Source: Ypsolopha sequella (taxonomy: Eukaryota > Arthropoda > Insecta > Lepidoptera > Ypsolophidae). Taken from it: a stretch of DNA of 64,000 bases. The position numbers and the translations under genes are program-made. The notes under the pieces are model-generated. The model worked only from the letters and a program-made list of their open reading frames with translations. It ran no database searches and had not been told where the DNA came from. The DNA lies in contig OW203991.1 of assembly GCA_934047225.1 (NCBI GenBank), forward strand, positions 7,006,001-7,070,000, given 5' to 3'. Numbering within the stretch: position 1 is the first letter of the stretch; each line of letters starts with the position of its first letter. Shown piece after piece: positions 30,931 through 52,737 of the stretch.

Positions 30931-31050
30931 AAAAATGCCTTCTTGTGCATTCCCTAAGTGCAAGAACACTACCAAAAAGCAAAATAAAAGTTCAGGCGTC
31001 ATATTTCACGCGTTAGTACATGTTTATCAATCTATTTTATCACAAAAGTA
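30931..31050 (+). pseudogene. THAP-domain N-terminus (fragment or first exon)
   Basis: MPSCAFPKCKNTTKKQNKSS then GVIFH matches the start of a THAP zinc finger (C-x4-C then FH). It then runs into an unrelated frame with a stop; no continuation was found. It could be a first exon with a donor at CACGC|GTTAGT, or a transposase remnant. Confidence 0.5.
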
Positions 31051-33270
31051 ACTAATTCCAATAAACATTGTTTCGTTGTCTCCATTTTGTTGTTTATCCC
31101 GTCATAACAGGATAGAAATATACTAAATAAATTGCTCTGTTCGACAATGCCGATCTTAGTCCAGATGTACCGACAGCAACCTAGTTTTATATTGTACCAT
31201 TATTGTACCAAGTTGTACCATTCGATCGAATAAAACTTATGTTCACTAGTTTTTTTAAACTGACTGTTTAATCTTGAATTAACTGTTAACTGTTTAATAA
31301 TATTATAGATTAATAATAATTATTATTATATTCTTACATGAAACTTTTTTGTTTCTAATAAATTGTACAAAATACACTCAAGAAAAAAAAAAGGATATGG
31401 GCACAATCATAATATTATATACGACCCTACACATTAACTTACCGAACACAAAATAAAAAAATTTAAATTGTACCAAAAAATTGTACAGATTTTTTATTTT
31501 GTACCAAATCGTTTTGCTAACGCAATAAACCGGTTTGGTACAAAATGGCTACTCTTGTTTGGTCTTCAAATGTTAAACGGTTCAAAAGCAACAGATAACA
31601 GCAGGTGTTCTCTCTTTCTCACGTAGTTATTATATTCGCTATCTTTTTTTTGTAGCAAATGAATGCAATATACTTACAATTAGGTATTGATGTATATATC
31701 CGATTGCTTAGACTCGTTATGAGTGAGTAAATTGTAAAGACAAGGCCCGTCCATTCATTTTATCTTGGTCGAAGACTCCTTCTTTCCGCTTCCAAAAACT
31801 TCGATCAGAAACGTAATATAACATAATTATATTAAGATAATCTGTGGACTCTGACTGCAACTGGGTTGCCAGATTGGGCAATCGACGACTCGTGCTGTTG
31901 TTCTGTTGTTCATTTATTTCTACCAACATCTTTTCTTGTTTATTACATTTTTCCATACTTATTAACAATATTTTACCAGTTCCTTCATGATCCTCAAGAG
32001 AGTATATACAAACATAGAGTTTACTGAATAACGTATACAAACACAAAGAAGAAAAGAAACTAAAATAAGACCAGGCAGTATGGGCTTAAGCCTTTAGCTT
32101 TTTCCATAAAGGAAAGAAAATTACAAAAAAAAAGTAAGTAAGTAAGCAACATAGAATCCCCGCGTTCCGAAATAGAATTATTTCGCTAAAATCGATTACG
32201 AAAGTATGAAGTGAATGGCTTATGATCCATTATAATTCTATTACGGACCGCAGGGAATATATTTCAACCCGTTTTTGAATGAAATTATTTCGCAGACATG
32301 CATGACAAAAAACAGCTTTATCCGTATTTGTAAAGAAGTCTGAAGTACCTACATATTATTTTCTATGTATAATTTGTGGCAAAAGGTATGTAGGTTTTGA
32401 GATTTTATTTAAATTTTAGGCCAATCCAGCTTTTTATATAATTTATTATTTACAAGTTGCTTGTACATAATAGTTTTACTTTACTGCAGTATTTTACTGT
32501 CGCAATCATGCCCTATTAAATAGCAAGTAAGTGTTTTGGTCCTATTACATACTTACATTTAAATAAGTAAGGCAAAGTGTAAATATGATCTGGACCGTAT
32601 ACTTGGTATTTTTTCTAACAGCGTAGCAGGTATGGGAAGGTAGGCTTTAGAACTAGGGTGCAGGACTTGGGAGGAGGTTTGAGGGAGAGAGAGGGCAGGG
32701 CTATACCCGCCCCCGTCTGTAAGCTAAAAAAAAATCATGACAACCCAGAAATCCTTCAGCTTCAGCTAGCTTAGCATGTTGATTGTTCCTGAAAATGATC
32801 AATCTCCAAATCAATTCGAATCAAACGCTACAATATCAATTCTCAATTAAATTGTGCATTGAAAGATTGATTTTCAATTAATCTGTTGAATTTTCAAAGT
32901 TATTAGTTTATCAAAAAACAAATAATTTAATGACAAATTAATGCACAGACATCATGTAATGTAAAGCGTAACCTGCATTATAAATGTCAACTTCGATGAA
33001 AATTAATTAGCTTTTTCTGTTAATTAACATAAAATATGAACAATTTTGCCAAATCCGTTAACAAGTTAACATTTAAAAAATTTCATTTGTTCCTGTCAAA
33101 CATTCATTTAGTTTGATGAGATGCAAATTAAAATAATTACATTTTACTACTTTCTGTACGTACCATTCTCCTAAATTACTTAAATTCTCAGCATTCTCTT
33201 TCTTTAAATACTAGTACAACAAGAGCCTTCATAATTACCAATTTTACTTTTGTTTGATATTTCCTGGGCC
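31051..33270. other. Gene-free AT-rich stretch
   Basis: Contains the TTGTACCA cluster (31190-31540). 31743-31785 holds a 28-bp string ending GAATGGACGGGCC in reverse, which occurs forward at 28133-28160; 32070-32150 holds a short repeat tail (GTATGGGCTTAAGCC). No gene recognised. Confidence 0.4.
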
Positions 33271-33277
33271 CATAGCA

Positions 33278-33425
33278 TAATGTTAAATCGCGCACGACGG
33301 CACTAGTTGAATCACAAGTGCGAGGAGCGTGATATACTATTTAATTGCAAAAACATTGTGTCACGCTTCTAGCACCTGTGATTCAACTAAGTTGCATCGC
33401 GCACGATTAAAGAATATGCTACAGG
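33278..33425. mobile_element. Foldback, arms ATCGCGCACGA and TTGAATCACA
   Basis: Left TAAATCGCGCACGACGGC..AGTTGAATCACAAG, right GTGATTCAACTAAGTTGCATCGCGCACGATT; imperfect arms of about 50 bp. Confidence 0.6.
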
Positions 33426-33728
33426 CCTTGGCCCCACAAAAAATTGCTCCCGTTATACAGATCAAAATAATTTAAAAACTTTGATTTGAGAACTCATTTC
33501 ATTTCACATATTTACAAAATATCTGGTTTGGGTGTAGATAAGAGGACACTACTGGGGGGGGGGAGGACTAAGATTTTTGCTTAGACACTGCTTTGTGGCT
33601 CCTAATTGACACTCTCCTAATATGTAACGCATAATATATGAGGAGAATATTCCTAATGTCATTCAATAAACTTTCAGAGGGTCATGAGGTAAATTTTAGG
33701 AAACATATTTGTAGTGAATTGTTCATGA

Positions 33729-44352
<10,624 letters not shown>

Positions 44353-44856
44353 GAGACCCGCTTTTTGTACGAGGTGTAAGTGGACTGTTAGTCGTTATCC
44401 TGACGATATATTTATTTACTGGACAAGTTACCTACACAAATGGAAGTCATTTTATGTTAAGCATTATGGATGGAAAAGTTACATATTACATACCTTTTTT
44501 ATTTGCCCGGATATTGCTTGAAAAACTTGGTCAGTATAATTAACAGAATATTTGATTTCAATAAATGCTTCCCTTATTTATACCGGACCACTTGTAGGAT
44601 AACTACTGGTTGCATTCACAAAATCTAACATTCCTCCCATCGTTTCGTTTATTACGGAGAGACCAAGGGCCTTATTATCTAACTTCTACTTCTATCGCTA
44701 TTCCTTTCAAATGCACCGTGATTGGCTAGAAATGATGTGTGATGTCATTTATAGTCAATCACGATATTTACTTTCATTTAAAAGTGAAAACTAAGTTAGA
44801 ATACAAGAGGGCGAAATAAATAAAATATATATTAATTATCTTTTTCATTGTTAAAA

Positions 44857-45280
44857 TATACAGGATGGAAAAAATTCAAGGGCCCTGGAGGGGCACTACC
44901 TTAAATCCTTTAATTAGCTCATTTTACTGAAAGGAAACATTCCTTTATTTTTTAAAAGAAACAAAACTGCATTCAAAGATCTTCTAAAATTCTCTTTTCA
45001 CCCGGGAATTGAACCAACTAAAAATAAAAAAATAAACCCTCATATTTTATTATACGAATCTGTAGGATAATCCTACCGATTCGTATAATAAAATAGTGAG
45101 GGTTTATTTTTTAGTTGGTTCGATTCCCGGGTGAGACAAGCGAATTTTAGAAGATCTTTAAATGCAGTTTTGTTTCTGTAAAAAAATAAAGGAATGTTTC
45201 CTTTCAGTAAAATGAGCTAACTAAAGGATTTAAGGTAGTTCCCCTCCAGGGCCCTTAAATTTTTTCCACCCTGTATATTA
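44857..45280. mobile_element. Foldback with about 205-bp arms, TIR TATACAGGATGGAAAAAATT
   Basis: Near-complete palindrome centred at about 45067 (CTGTAGGATAATCCTACCG); ends TATACAGGATGG and CCACCCTGTATA. Arms include AGGGCCCTGGAGGGG and GGAAACATTCCTTTATTTTT. Lies 0.5 kb downstream of the channel stop. Confidence 0.85.
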
Positions 45281-45777
45281 TAATGAAAAGTTAAATTTTG
45301 TAGTGAATCATTTTAGGGAGTTGTCTTGAAAGTGTGTTTAGGTACTTGGAATTGCGATTTTTCGCAATAAAAGCGCCGCCATTTTTTTCAGATATTGATA
45401 AGTGAATGTGTTGTGAACAGATTAACGGAAAGTTTTAATATTTTATTCTGAAATACCTTTACTTTCGAAGGTAGTTGTTATTTTCTATTAACAACCGTTA
45501 TATTTTTTATTCGAGTAGAAAACTCGCTTCCATTAGTTCCTCCCTGTACTAATTTATCTATGGAGATTGATTTTGTGCCAAATGTTTTAGAATTTATATT
45601 ATTATGTATTTTATGTGATATAATCCATATGTTATTATTTTTATAGATTATAATTATGTACTTTATTAAGTTCATATTGTAGATTCCCCTCAGGGTAATA
45701 AATGTATACATACATATGTATGTCACATGTATGTATGTATACTCCATATGTAATTATTTTTATAAATTGTATGTACT

Positions 45778-46200
45778 TTAAGGCGATACGTAAAAGTTTT
45801 AGCGTCCCTGTTACTCCATATGCGAAAAAACCCTCAGGGCGAGTGGGACGGATTCGTGGAAAAGTAACAGAAAGTCGGTTTTTTATTAATATAAAATGTA
45901 CTGTATTTTGTCAAAAAGATTTTCAAGGAGACTTTACACATACATAATATCCACATTTCGAATGCAATTTCACAAAAAAATTAGTTTGAATTTCAGAATT
46001 ACAGGAAAAAATAAAACAATTTAGATGTCTTTTCGGAATTAAATTCTATCGAGAAAATTTCATCCAATCGCGTTTTCCTTCAGTGAGAACCTTAATCAAA
46101 TACTCAGTAAACATTTACCCAAAAATTAAATACGTAGATGACGTTATAGTGGACTAAATGGATTCGAAAAAACACCTTTTTTTTTTTGGTATCGCCTTAA
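45778..46200 (+). mobile_element. Repeat family 'TTAAGGCGATAT', divergent copy 4, with empty site
   Basis: Starts like copy 1 (AGCGTCCCTGTTACTCCATA) but its second half differs, with TAGATGACGTTATAGTGGAC and an end GGTATCGCCTTA. GGACTAAATGG at 46151-46161 is the intact target of the element at 46471-46699. Confidence 0.7.
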
Positions 46201-46224
46201 GAAGTTACAGTTGACATTTACGCA

Positions 46225-46425
46225 ATGTCACCTTTTTAACCGACTTCAAAAAAGGAGGGGTTCTCAATTCGACTGTATTTTTTTTTGGCGTTGTTACTCC
46301 ATAACTCCGTCATTTCTGAACCGATGTGAATAATTCTTTTTTTGTTTGGAAGAGTGTACTACTTCCAGGTAGGTCCCATTTTGGGTTTGGTCATGATCTG
46401 ATGAAGGTCTTCAGAGTTCTACCAA
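46225..46425 (+). repeat. Repeat beginning ACCGACTTCAAAAAAGGAGG
   Basis: Contains ACCGACTTCAAAAAAGGAGG and TTCTCAATTCGACTG, a sequence I know as abundant in lepidopteran introns. Non-coding. Confidence 0.6.
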
Positions 46426-46745
46426 CATTTATCCAAAAATGAAATACGTAAATGACGTTATAGTGGACTAGCCCCCGGTTTCTGAAAGGCCAATCAATGT
46501 TAACAGTAGATTAAAAAATAATTATCTGCGGATTAAGCCAGAAAAAGTGGGAATTTTACATTGAAATCAAAAATTGACTAAGTTAATTATTGATTCATCA
46601 CTGTTCAGACTTCATAATATGCTTTATTTTCACCGTCATTTGCGGTTCAAGTTTTTTTAATCTACTGTTAACTTTGATTGGCCTTTCAGAAACCGGGGGT
46701 AAATGGATTCCAAAAAACCACATTTCTTTTTTGGTATCGCCTTAA
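46425..46745 (+). mobile_element. Repeat family 'TTAAGGCGATAT', partial copy 5, interrupted
   Basis: AAATACGTAAATGACGTTAT at 46442 and AATGGATTCCAAAAAACCAC at 46702 are the two halves of a string continuous in copy 4; they are separated by the TA-flanked element. Confidence 0.7.
46471..46699. mobile_element. TA-flanked MITE (Tc1/mariner-like), TIR CCCCCGGTTTCTGAAAGGCC
   Basis: 229 bp with about 28-bp TIRs; TA on both sides, while the sister repeat has a single TA. Interior non-coding. Confidence 0.85.
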
Positions 46746-47057
46746 GTTCATATTGTAGATTCCCATCAGGGTAACAAGTGTCGTCGTAAAATAAATATAT
46801 AAACGTTATGTGTAATAAAACAAATAATTAATAAATAATATCGTGAATGTGCTTATATTATGATAAAGTCTCAACATAAGTAACAGTAAGGGCTTGAGCA
46901 GACGGGCCACTTTTGTCGCACGATTAATTGCCCGTCTACAAAGCTTTAAGAAAACACGTAAACGAACAATAGGAAGTCTGCTTTAATTAAATAATACACA
47001 TACACAAAGGATTATAACTAGAATGTACAGTTAGCAATGCAAGTGAATAAGATAATA

Positions 47058-47210
47058 AAGCCGATTCTGAAGGCATTAATTTTAGTTTTAGTGCTGTCAA
47101 AACTAATTTTTCTCTTTATTGCAAAATAATCCTTAGGATTTAGGAACAGAAGTTAAATTACTTTGGAAAATTTCAAGTTTTGACAGCACTAAAACTAAAA
47201 TTAAAGCATG
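47058..47210. mobile_element. Foldback MITE 'AAAGCCGATTCTGAAGG', copy 2
   Basis: Left arm AAGCCGATTCTGAAGGCATT as at 7637; the right arm lacks the final AATCGGCT segment, so this copy is truncated. Confidence 0.7.
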
Positions 47211-47508
47211 TAAGTATTTCTCAAAATTATCCTGTGAAGTTTGGAAATTTAAAGTGTGTAATTACTTATTCACTTTCGTTGCAAGCTGTACGTGTAATTA
47301 AAATACATATATTATACTTGTAATGCCAAGATTTTTTATAAATCTTTTTGTCGGTGAATAATATAAAGTAGGTACGAAAGTCACTTCACTTTTAGACTTT
47401 TGTAAGATATTGTAACACAAAGAAATTCTAGTCTTGGTTTAGTTTTTAAGCACAAAATGCATTTCTAAACGTTAAGCTGTGATATTATTTGATCTCTTAT
47501 TTTTAATT

Positions 47509-48108
47509 AAGGTGGTTGCGTCAGTTTTCGTTCCCAAACACACAACTTATTATTGTTTTCATTATTTTTTAATAAATGGTATTGAATAAATGTGATTTAT
47601 GACACTATGTGACAAAAGTTTAATGATAGTTAAGCTTTTCTGGCAAAGTTGTGTTATTTTATACAAGGTGTAACCATATTTGAAGAGCTTATTCAGTCAA
47701 TGGTTTAGAACAACTTTTACTATGAAACAAATCCTGTATATCGAAAAAAAATTACTCGCTTCATAAGGAAATGCAATGCCGCTCGGCCGAAATGTATAGA
47801 AGAGCAGATTTTTTTTCGAGATTTCAGGGTTGACCCCATAGTAAAAGTTGTTTTATTCCATTGACTGAATAAGCTCTTAAAATAAGGTTACACCTTTCTG
47901 TCAACTTTACAGCTTGTTTATAGTTGTTGTGCAGGATCATTTACAACGTAATGCATTAAAGGACAAACATTGCTAGAAAAGCCTAATTGACATTAAACCA
48001 TTGTCGCGTGATGTGATAAATAACATTTATTTAATAACTTTTATTAAAAAAAAAAAAAAACAATAATAAGTAGTGTGTTTGGGAACGAAAACTGACGCAA
48101 CCACCTTA
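47509..48108. mobile_element. Foldback, TIR GGTGGTTGCGTCAGTTTTCG, with nested element
   Basis: Left AGGTGGTTGCGTCAGTTTTC, right GAAAACTGACGCAACCACCT; inner words GTGTTTGGGAACG and complement. 47663-47905 inside it is the 16358-16610 family. Confidence 0.8.
47663..47905. mobile_element. Foldback 'AAGGTGTAACC', copy 2 (nested)
   Basis: Shares AGGTGTAACCATATTTGAAG, GCAATGCCGCTCGGCCGAAA and GGTTACACCTTTCTGT with 16358-16610. Confidence 0.75.
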
Positions 48109-48419
48109 ACAATTTTTACCTCTGTTACTTAGATTTATTTTATAAGAAAGGCCTTTATTAAATTAAGTATGAAATTGTATGAGCTCGGAAAATCAAAAAA
48201 AGTGTAAATTTAGACCTCATTTCAATAATTATTTCTATCGAGTGAAATTCCTCCAATCGCGTTTCTGATAGACCAAAATCTAGAGAAAAGTCCCAAAATT
48301 ATTATGGTAATTTATTTAACTTGGGACTTATTTTGAACAGTAGATAAATAACTTCAAAAGCGTCCATTTTGACGATATACCCCCTTAAAAAGAGATACTC
48401 CGCTAACTTCGGCTACCTT

Positions 48420-48716
48420 CGGCTTTGTAGAGCGTCATCTCTGTCACACGAAACACTAACAGTTGGGTATATATTAGGAGCTGCTAAAACTTGCTTTATG
48501 ATTTTTTTTTAGAAATTTACTGACTGAGTTCTTCGATATTCATTTTCACATTTTATTGCGTGTTCACAAACATTTTTCCGCTCCTCAGCTCCAATCATGT
48601 TTAATTTTTCAGTCTATAAATTTCTAAAATTCATAAAACAAGTTTTAGCAGCTCCTAATAGATACCGGACTGTTAGTGTTTCGTGTGACAGAGATGATGC
48701 TCTACAAAGCCGAATG
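48420..48716. mobile_element. Foldback, arms GGCTTTGTAGAGCGTCATCT and AGGAGCTGCTAAAACTTG
   Basis: Arms pair with CAAGTTTTAGCAGCTCCTAA and ATGATGCTCTACAAAGCC. A short relative lies at about 43330-43415 in TASK intron 6. Confidence 0.75.
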
Positions 48717-49200
48717 AATGAATGAATGAATAAACACTTTATTGCACACAAATAAGAAGACAAGATACACACAAAGAACAGATAGAAGGCAAGGGCGGAC
48801 TTATTCCTAAAAGAAATTTCTTCCAGTCAACCTTGGGAAAACATAAAAACATTTTTATCTTGAAAATTTAACTTAATCAGTGCATAACAATATGTAAAGG
48901 TTATTTTAAACCTATAACATAAACATAAAAATATACTACATACAAATACATACATAAATACACAGATACATATATACAGACAAACAGTAGCTTAGTCAGT
49001 AAGTCATTCAGAGAGATGAGAGGTAAAATTTTTTCAAGTTTTATCTAAAAGAGGACACAGAAGGAAGATCTTTGAGGTTTTGCGGAAGTTCATTCCAGAG
49101 TCGAACAGCATTGACCGTGAAGGACTTGGCCGAAGCTAGCCGAGTATCTCTTTTTAAAGCACGATGCGACCTTCAAATGGCCTGGTACTGTATAAAAGTA
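48717..49200 (-). mobile_element. Non-LTR retrotransposon 3' end with RT C-terminus
   Basis: Minus strand reads HRALKRDTRLASAKSFTVNA then VRLWNELPQNLKDLPSVSSF and a stop; the 3' UTR ends at an AATGAATGAATGAATAAACA tail. It abuts the previous foldback. Confidence 0.75.
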
Positions 49201-49917
49201 TTATTAGTAATTTAATACAAAATTTCAATGTGATTTTGTGCCAAAGATGTTCATTGTATACAATTATTATTGTATCGATAAATAAATGTTTTTATAATAC
49301 TTTTTGTTTTTTTTTATCAAGATTTTATGAATAATTACCTAAGTCTAAAGATTCCTTTATTATCTAAAGCGACAATGACCGGATAATGAAAAGGTAATTA
49401 TTTTCTAACTCAAACATTCTTTAGGTAGGTCCGGACAAGTATAAAACTGTCTTGACTCTCATAAGAAAGTCATTAGACAAAATGTTTTCAAAGAGAGCAA
49501 GTTTACTTTGTTTTACTCTAGTGCTTTTTTTATCAAGTTGTCGAGGCATATTCTTCCCTTCATCGTCATTAGAAGCTGGAATAGATGGCGTAAAAAAAGC
49601 TTCAAGATGTAAGTAAATATTTAAGAGGCCGGGCCGGTGGAGCAACCCTAGTTCACACAAACGAAATACGAAAACCATTTGTAAATCATAGATATTCTTA
49701 GGATAGTGTGTTTTTATTGCAATTGGATTACAGAATATCTAGATTCTCAAATATATATTTTGAAAGGACACTGATTTAAAGACGACAAATAAGTAATTTA
49801 AAATTTCCATAGAAAGCTTATTTTTCTCATATTTCATGTTTAAATGCGTGTTCTTATTTATTATATATTTGGGAACCTAGATATTCTGTAACGCAATCAG
49901 AATAAATACACACTACC

Positions 49918-50484
49918 TTAAGGCGCTACGGAAAAAAAATCGACACTTAAGGACTTGCATATCTACTTCAGTAAATAATGTATTATTTTGATAAAATGGT
50001 ATATTATTTTTGGATACTTTTTCTAGGGATCTGTTAGAACAGAAACGCGATTGGAGAAATTCGGCTCGATAGAAATATTTATTGAAATTCGGTCCTTTTT
50101 GACAATTTAGAATGCCATATAGACTGCAACTATATTTTATTAGATGGGTTTTAACGGTATCTAGGACCTGCGGGTCTACCGCGTAATTCTGATTTTCATC
50201 AACATCAACTTGAGATTGAAATTTGACGTGCGTGCGACGACGCCCGCCTAACATGCCATCTCTTTTGCACGCTCGTCAGATTCAATCTCAAGTTGATGTT
50301 GATGAAAATCAGAATTACGCGGTAGACCCGCTGGTTAAACGAAATTTTGATTGCAACTTTAGTACACTTTTTATTAATATAAAACCGACTTTTTGCTACT
50401 TTTCCACGAATCCGTCCCTCTCGCACTAAGGATTTTTTCGCATATGGAGTAACAGGGACGCTAAAACTTTTACATATCGCCTTA
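49918..50484 (-). mobile_element. Repeat family 'TTAAGGCGATAT', copy 6, interrupted by a MITE
   Basis: Reverse copy of 18917-19341, complete at both ends; GACCTGGTTAAA in the intact copies is split into GACCTG and CTGGTTAAA by the MITE. Confidence 0.85.
50171..50330. mobile_element. MITE 'CGGGTCTACCGCG', copy 2, CTG target duplication
   Basis: 160 bp palindrome flanked by CTG (50168-50170, 50331-50333); the uninterrupted sister sequence has a single CTG, which proves the 3-bp duplication. Confidence 0.9.
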
Positions 50485-50570
50485 AGAATATCTATGATTA
50501 TACAAATGGTTTTGGTATTTCATTTGTATTAACTTTGGTTGCTCCGCCGGCCTTTTAATATTGTTTACCT

Positions 50571-50835
50571 GCGGGCCTATTATGTATCTCTAGTTGCCTT
50601 CAGAGGGCCTATTGCGTATCTTTAGTTGCCGTTTGAACTGGGTGCCTATCATCAAAAACATAGATATAATATCGAATTCCGATTGTCTAAGGATATGTTT
50701 GCACTTGAAGTGACGACACAGTTCATAAATAGTTCCATAACCATTAATAGCAATTTTGAAAGTTCCGTTTTAGCTATGTTTTTGATGATAGGCACCTAGT
50801 CCAGTTGGCAACTAAAGATACAGAATAGGGGGGCT
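50571..50835. mobile_element. Foldback MITE 'GTATCTTTAGTTGCC', copy 2
   Basis: The left TIR is present twice in tandem (GGGCCTATTATGTATC and GGGCCTATTGCGTATC). Shares inner arms CCTATCATCAAAAACATAGA with 2812-3045. Confidence 0.75.
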
Positions 50836-51036
50836 GGACTGGGTGTCTATCATCAAAAACATAGATATACTATCGAATTCCGATTGTCTAAGAGCATGTT
50901 AGCACTTGAAGTGACGACACAGTTCGTAAATAGTTCAATACCCACTAAAAGCAATTTTGAAAGTTTAGTTCTATCCATTTTTTTGACGATAGGCACCCTG
51001 TCCAGTTGGCAACTTAAGATACAGAATAGGGGGGCT
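50836..51036. mobile_element. Foldback MITE 'GTATCTTTAGTTGCC', copy 3, in tandem with copy 2
   Basis: Begins directly at the end of copy 2 (GGCTGGACTGGGTGTC) without its own left terminal repeat; ends CAGAATAGGGGGGCTGG. Long internal identity with copy 2. Confidence 0.75.
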
Positions 51037-51136
51037 GGTCAGTCCTGGCACATTGATTTCTTAAATCCAAGGAAGATGACACATACGCGTAGTGTAGTGA
51101 GTAGTATCGCATAAGTAGGGTTTACATTTAGGCTAG

Positions 51137-51992
51137 TTACAAGTAGAGTAACTAGCGCACTATTTATCAGACTACTTTACCACATGCGTTATCTACTCTA
51201 ATCTCCCAGCTACTGTCTTTAGTACTATTTGTTTTGTCGCTGGTACTCTACCTGTATAAGCTACGTATTATATTATATTATGCATATATAGTGTGTCCCT
51301 CGTACAGTGGAGACCACATCAAGCTATACACTTGCAATACGACATTAGCCCCTACAGAGAAGAATATAAGATAGGTACAAAAAACTAGATCTAAATATAT
51401 CGACAAAAACAAAGAAAAACATTTTTTTACAATTTTTTTTTTATTTTGAAAAAGTACTCCACCTGGGTATCTTTGTATGGGACGCGAGCGCAGTGCCTTT
51501 GGTTAACCGCTCGTAGAAAATATTGTATTTATGATAGAACGTTGTATTTTTTTTTTTGTTAGAAAGATTATAGAATAGGCAATGATAAATAGGGATAAAA
51601 GTATAGTGAAACGGGGACATTATTTTGAAAAAATTTACTATTACAGAAAAAGACGGAAAAATTACAGAAATAATCTTTTTGAATATTATTTTTATGATAA
51701 TGGTAGTTGATTATGTTTTGTTTTTGATTTGGTATGCAACGTCTATTCTTAAGGATTATAACAGTTTTATTTCATTGCATTACTCGCGATAGATCAAAAG
51801 TTATGACATATTTTATACATAGTCTCCATGGTAGGCAAAAAAAATTGTCGATAAAATAAGGTCTAGTTTCACCCCTTTTCGGATACGAGGGACACACTGT
51901 ATATATATATATATAGTTACAATAAGATAGTAGCTGGGAGAGTAGAGTAGATAACGCATGTGGTAAAGTAGTCGGCTCAATAGTGCGCTCTT
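51137..51992. mobile_element. Foldback enclosing a TIR element
   Basis: CTACTTTACCACATGCGTTA, TCTACTCTAATCTCCCAGCT near 51171-51212 pair with the complements at about 51930-51972. The interior 51284-51908 has its own ends TATATAGTGTGTCCCTCGTA and TACGAGGGACACACTGTATA, about 0.6 kb, non-coding. Confidence 0.75.
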
Positions 51993-52024
51993 ATGGAGTT
52001 TAACCCGTTTGGTTTTAGTGTCTA

Positions 52025-52435
52025 ACTTAAGGTAAACATCAGTTGCTTAGTGCAAGCTGTATAACTTAACTTTGTTTTTCTTGTTTATAAATTTAAAATT
52101 TAAAAGCATTTTGGTCTGTGGCAGTTGACGCCACTAGTTCAGTATTAGGGAGGTTTATAAAGCAAGAGTTTCAAACTGTGTACACAATTAGTCATGATCT
52201 TCTCAAAACCAACTTAAAATTCTGTTTTAACTTTGTTTGGACAAGATCATGACAAATTGTGCATTAAATTTTAAACTTATGCTTAATAAACCTCACCAAT
52301 ACTGAACTATTGACGTCAACTGCCACATACCACAATGTTTTAAAATTTTTCAACTTCTAAAAAAGAAATACAAAGTTAAGTTATGCACTTCTTGCTAAGC
52401 GACTGACGTTTAACCTTAACATCTTTAAAATAAAA
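52025..52435. mobile_element. Foldback, TIR TTAAGGTAAACATCAGTTGC
   Basis: Ends TTAAGGTAAACATCAGTTGC and GACTGACGTTTAACCTTAA; inner arms GTATAACTTAACTTTGT, GTGGCAGTTGACG, CATGATCTTCTC. A right-end fragment of this family lies before TASK exon 2. Confidence 0.75.
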
Positions 52436-52439
52436 ATGA

Positions 52440-52737
52440 AAAACCGGCCAACTGCGAGTCGGACTCGCGCACGATGGGTTCCGTACCATTATCTATAAAA
52501 ACGGCAAAAAAAAACATGTCTGTTGTGTGGGAGCCCCCTTAAATATTTATTTGATACTGTTTTTTAGTATTTGTTGTTATAGCGCCAACAGAAATACATC
52601 ATCTGTGAAAATTTCAACCGTCTTTAACTATCACGGATCATGAGATACAGCCTGGTGACACACGGACAGACGGACGGACAGCGGAGTCTTAGTAATAGGG
52701 TCCCGTTGGTTTCCCTTTGTATACGGAACCCTAAAAA
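52440..52737 (+). mobile_element. Lepidopteran repeat 'GCGAGTCGGACTCGC', complete copy
   Basis: Begins CCGGCCAACTGCGAGTCGGA, contains a GACGGACGGACAGCGGAGTC block, ends GTATACGGAACCCTAAAA. Confidence 0.8.

Larger units (their letters stand above)
49622..50556. mobile_element. Outer foldback of a three-level nest
   Basis: Left AAGAGGCCGGGCCGGTGGAG and AAACCATTTGTAAATCATAG; right CTATGATTATACAAATGG and GCTCCGCCGGCCTTTT. Inside: repeat copy 49918-50484, inside that the MITE 50171-50330. Confidence 0.8.
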
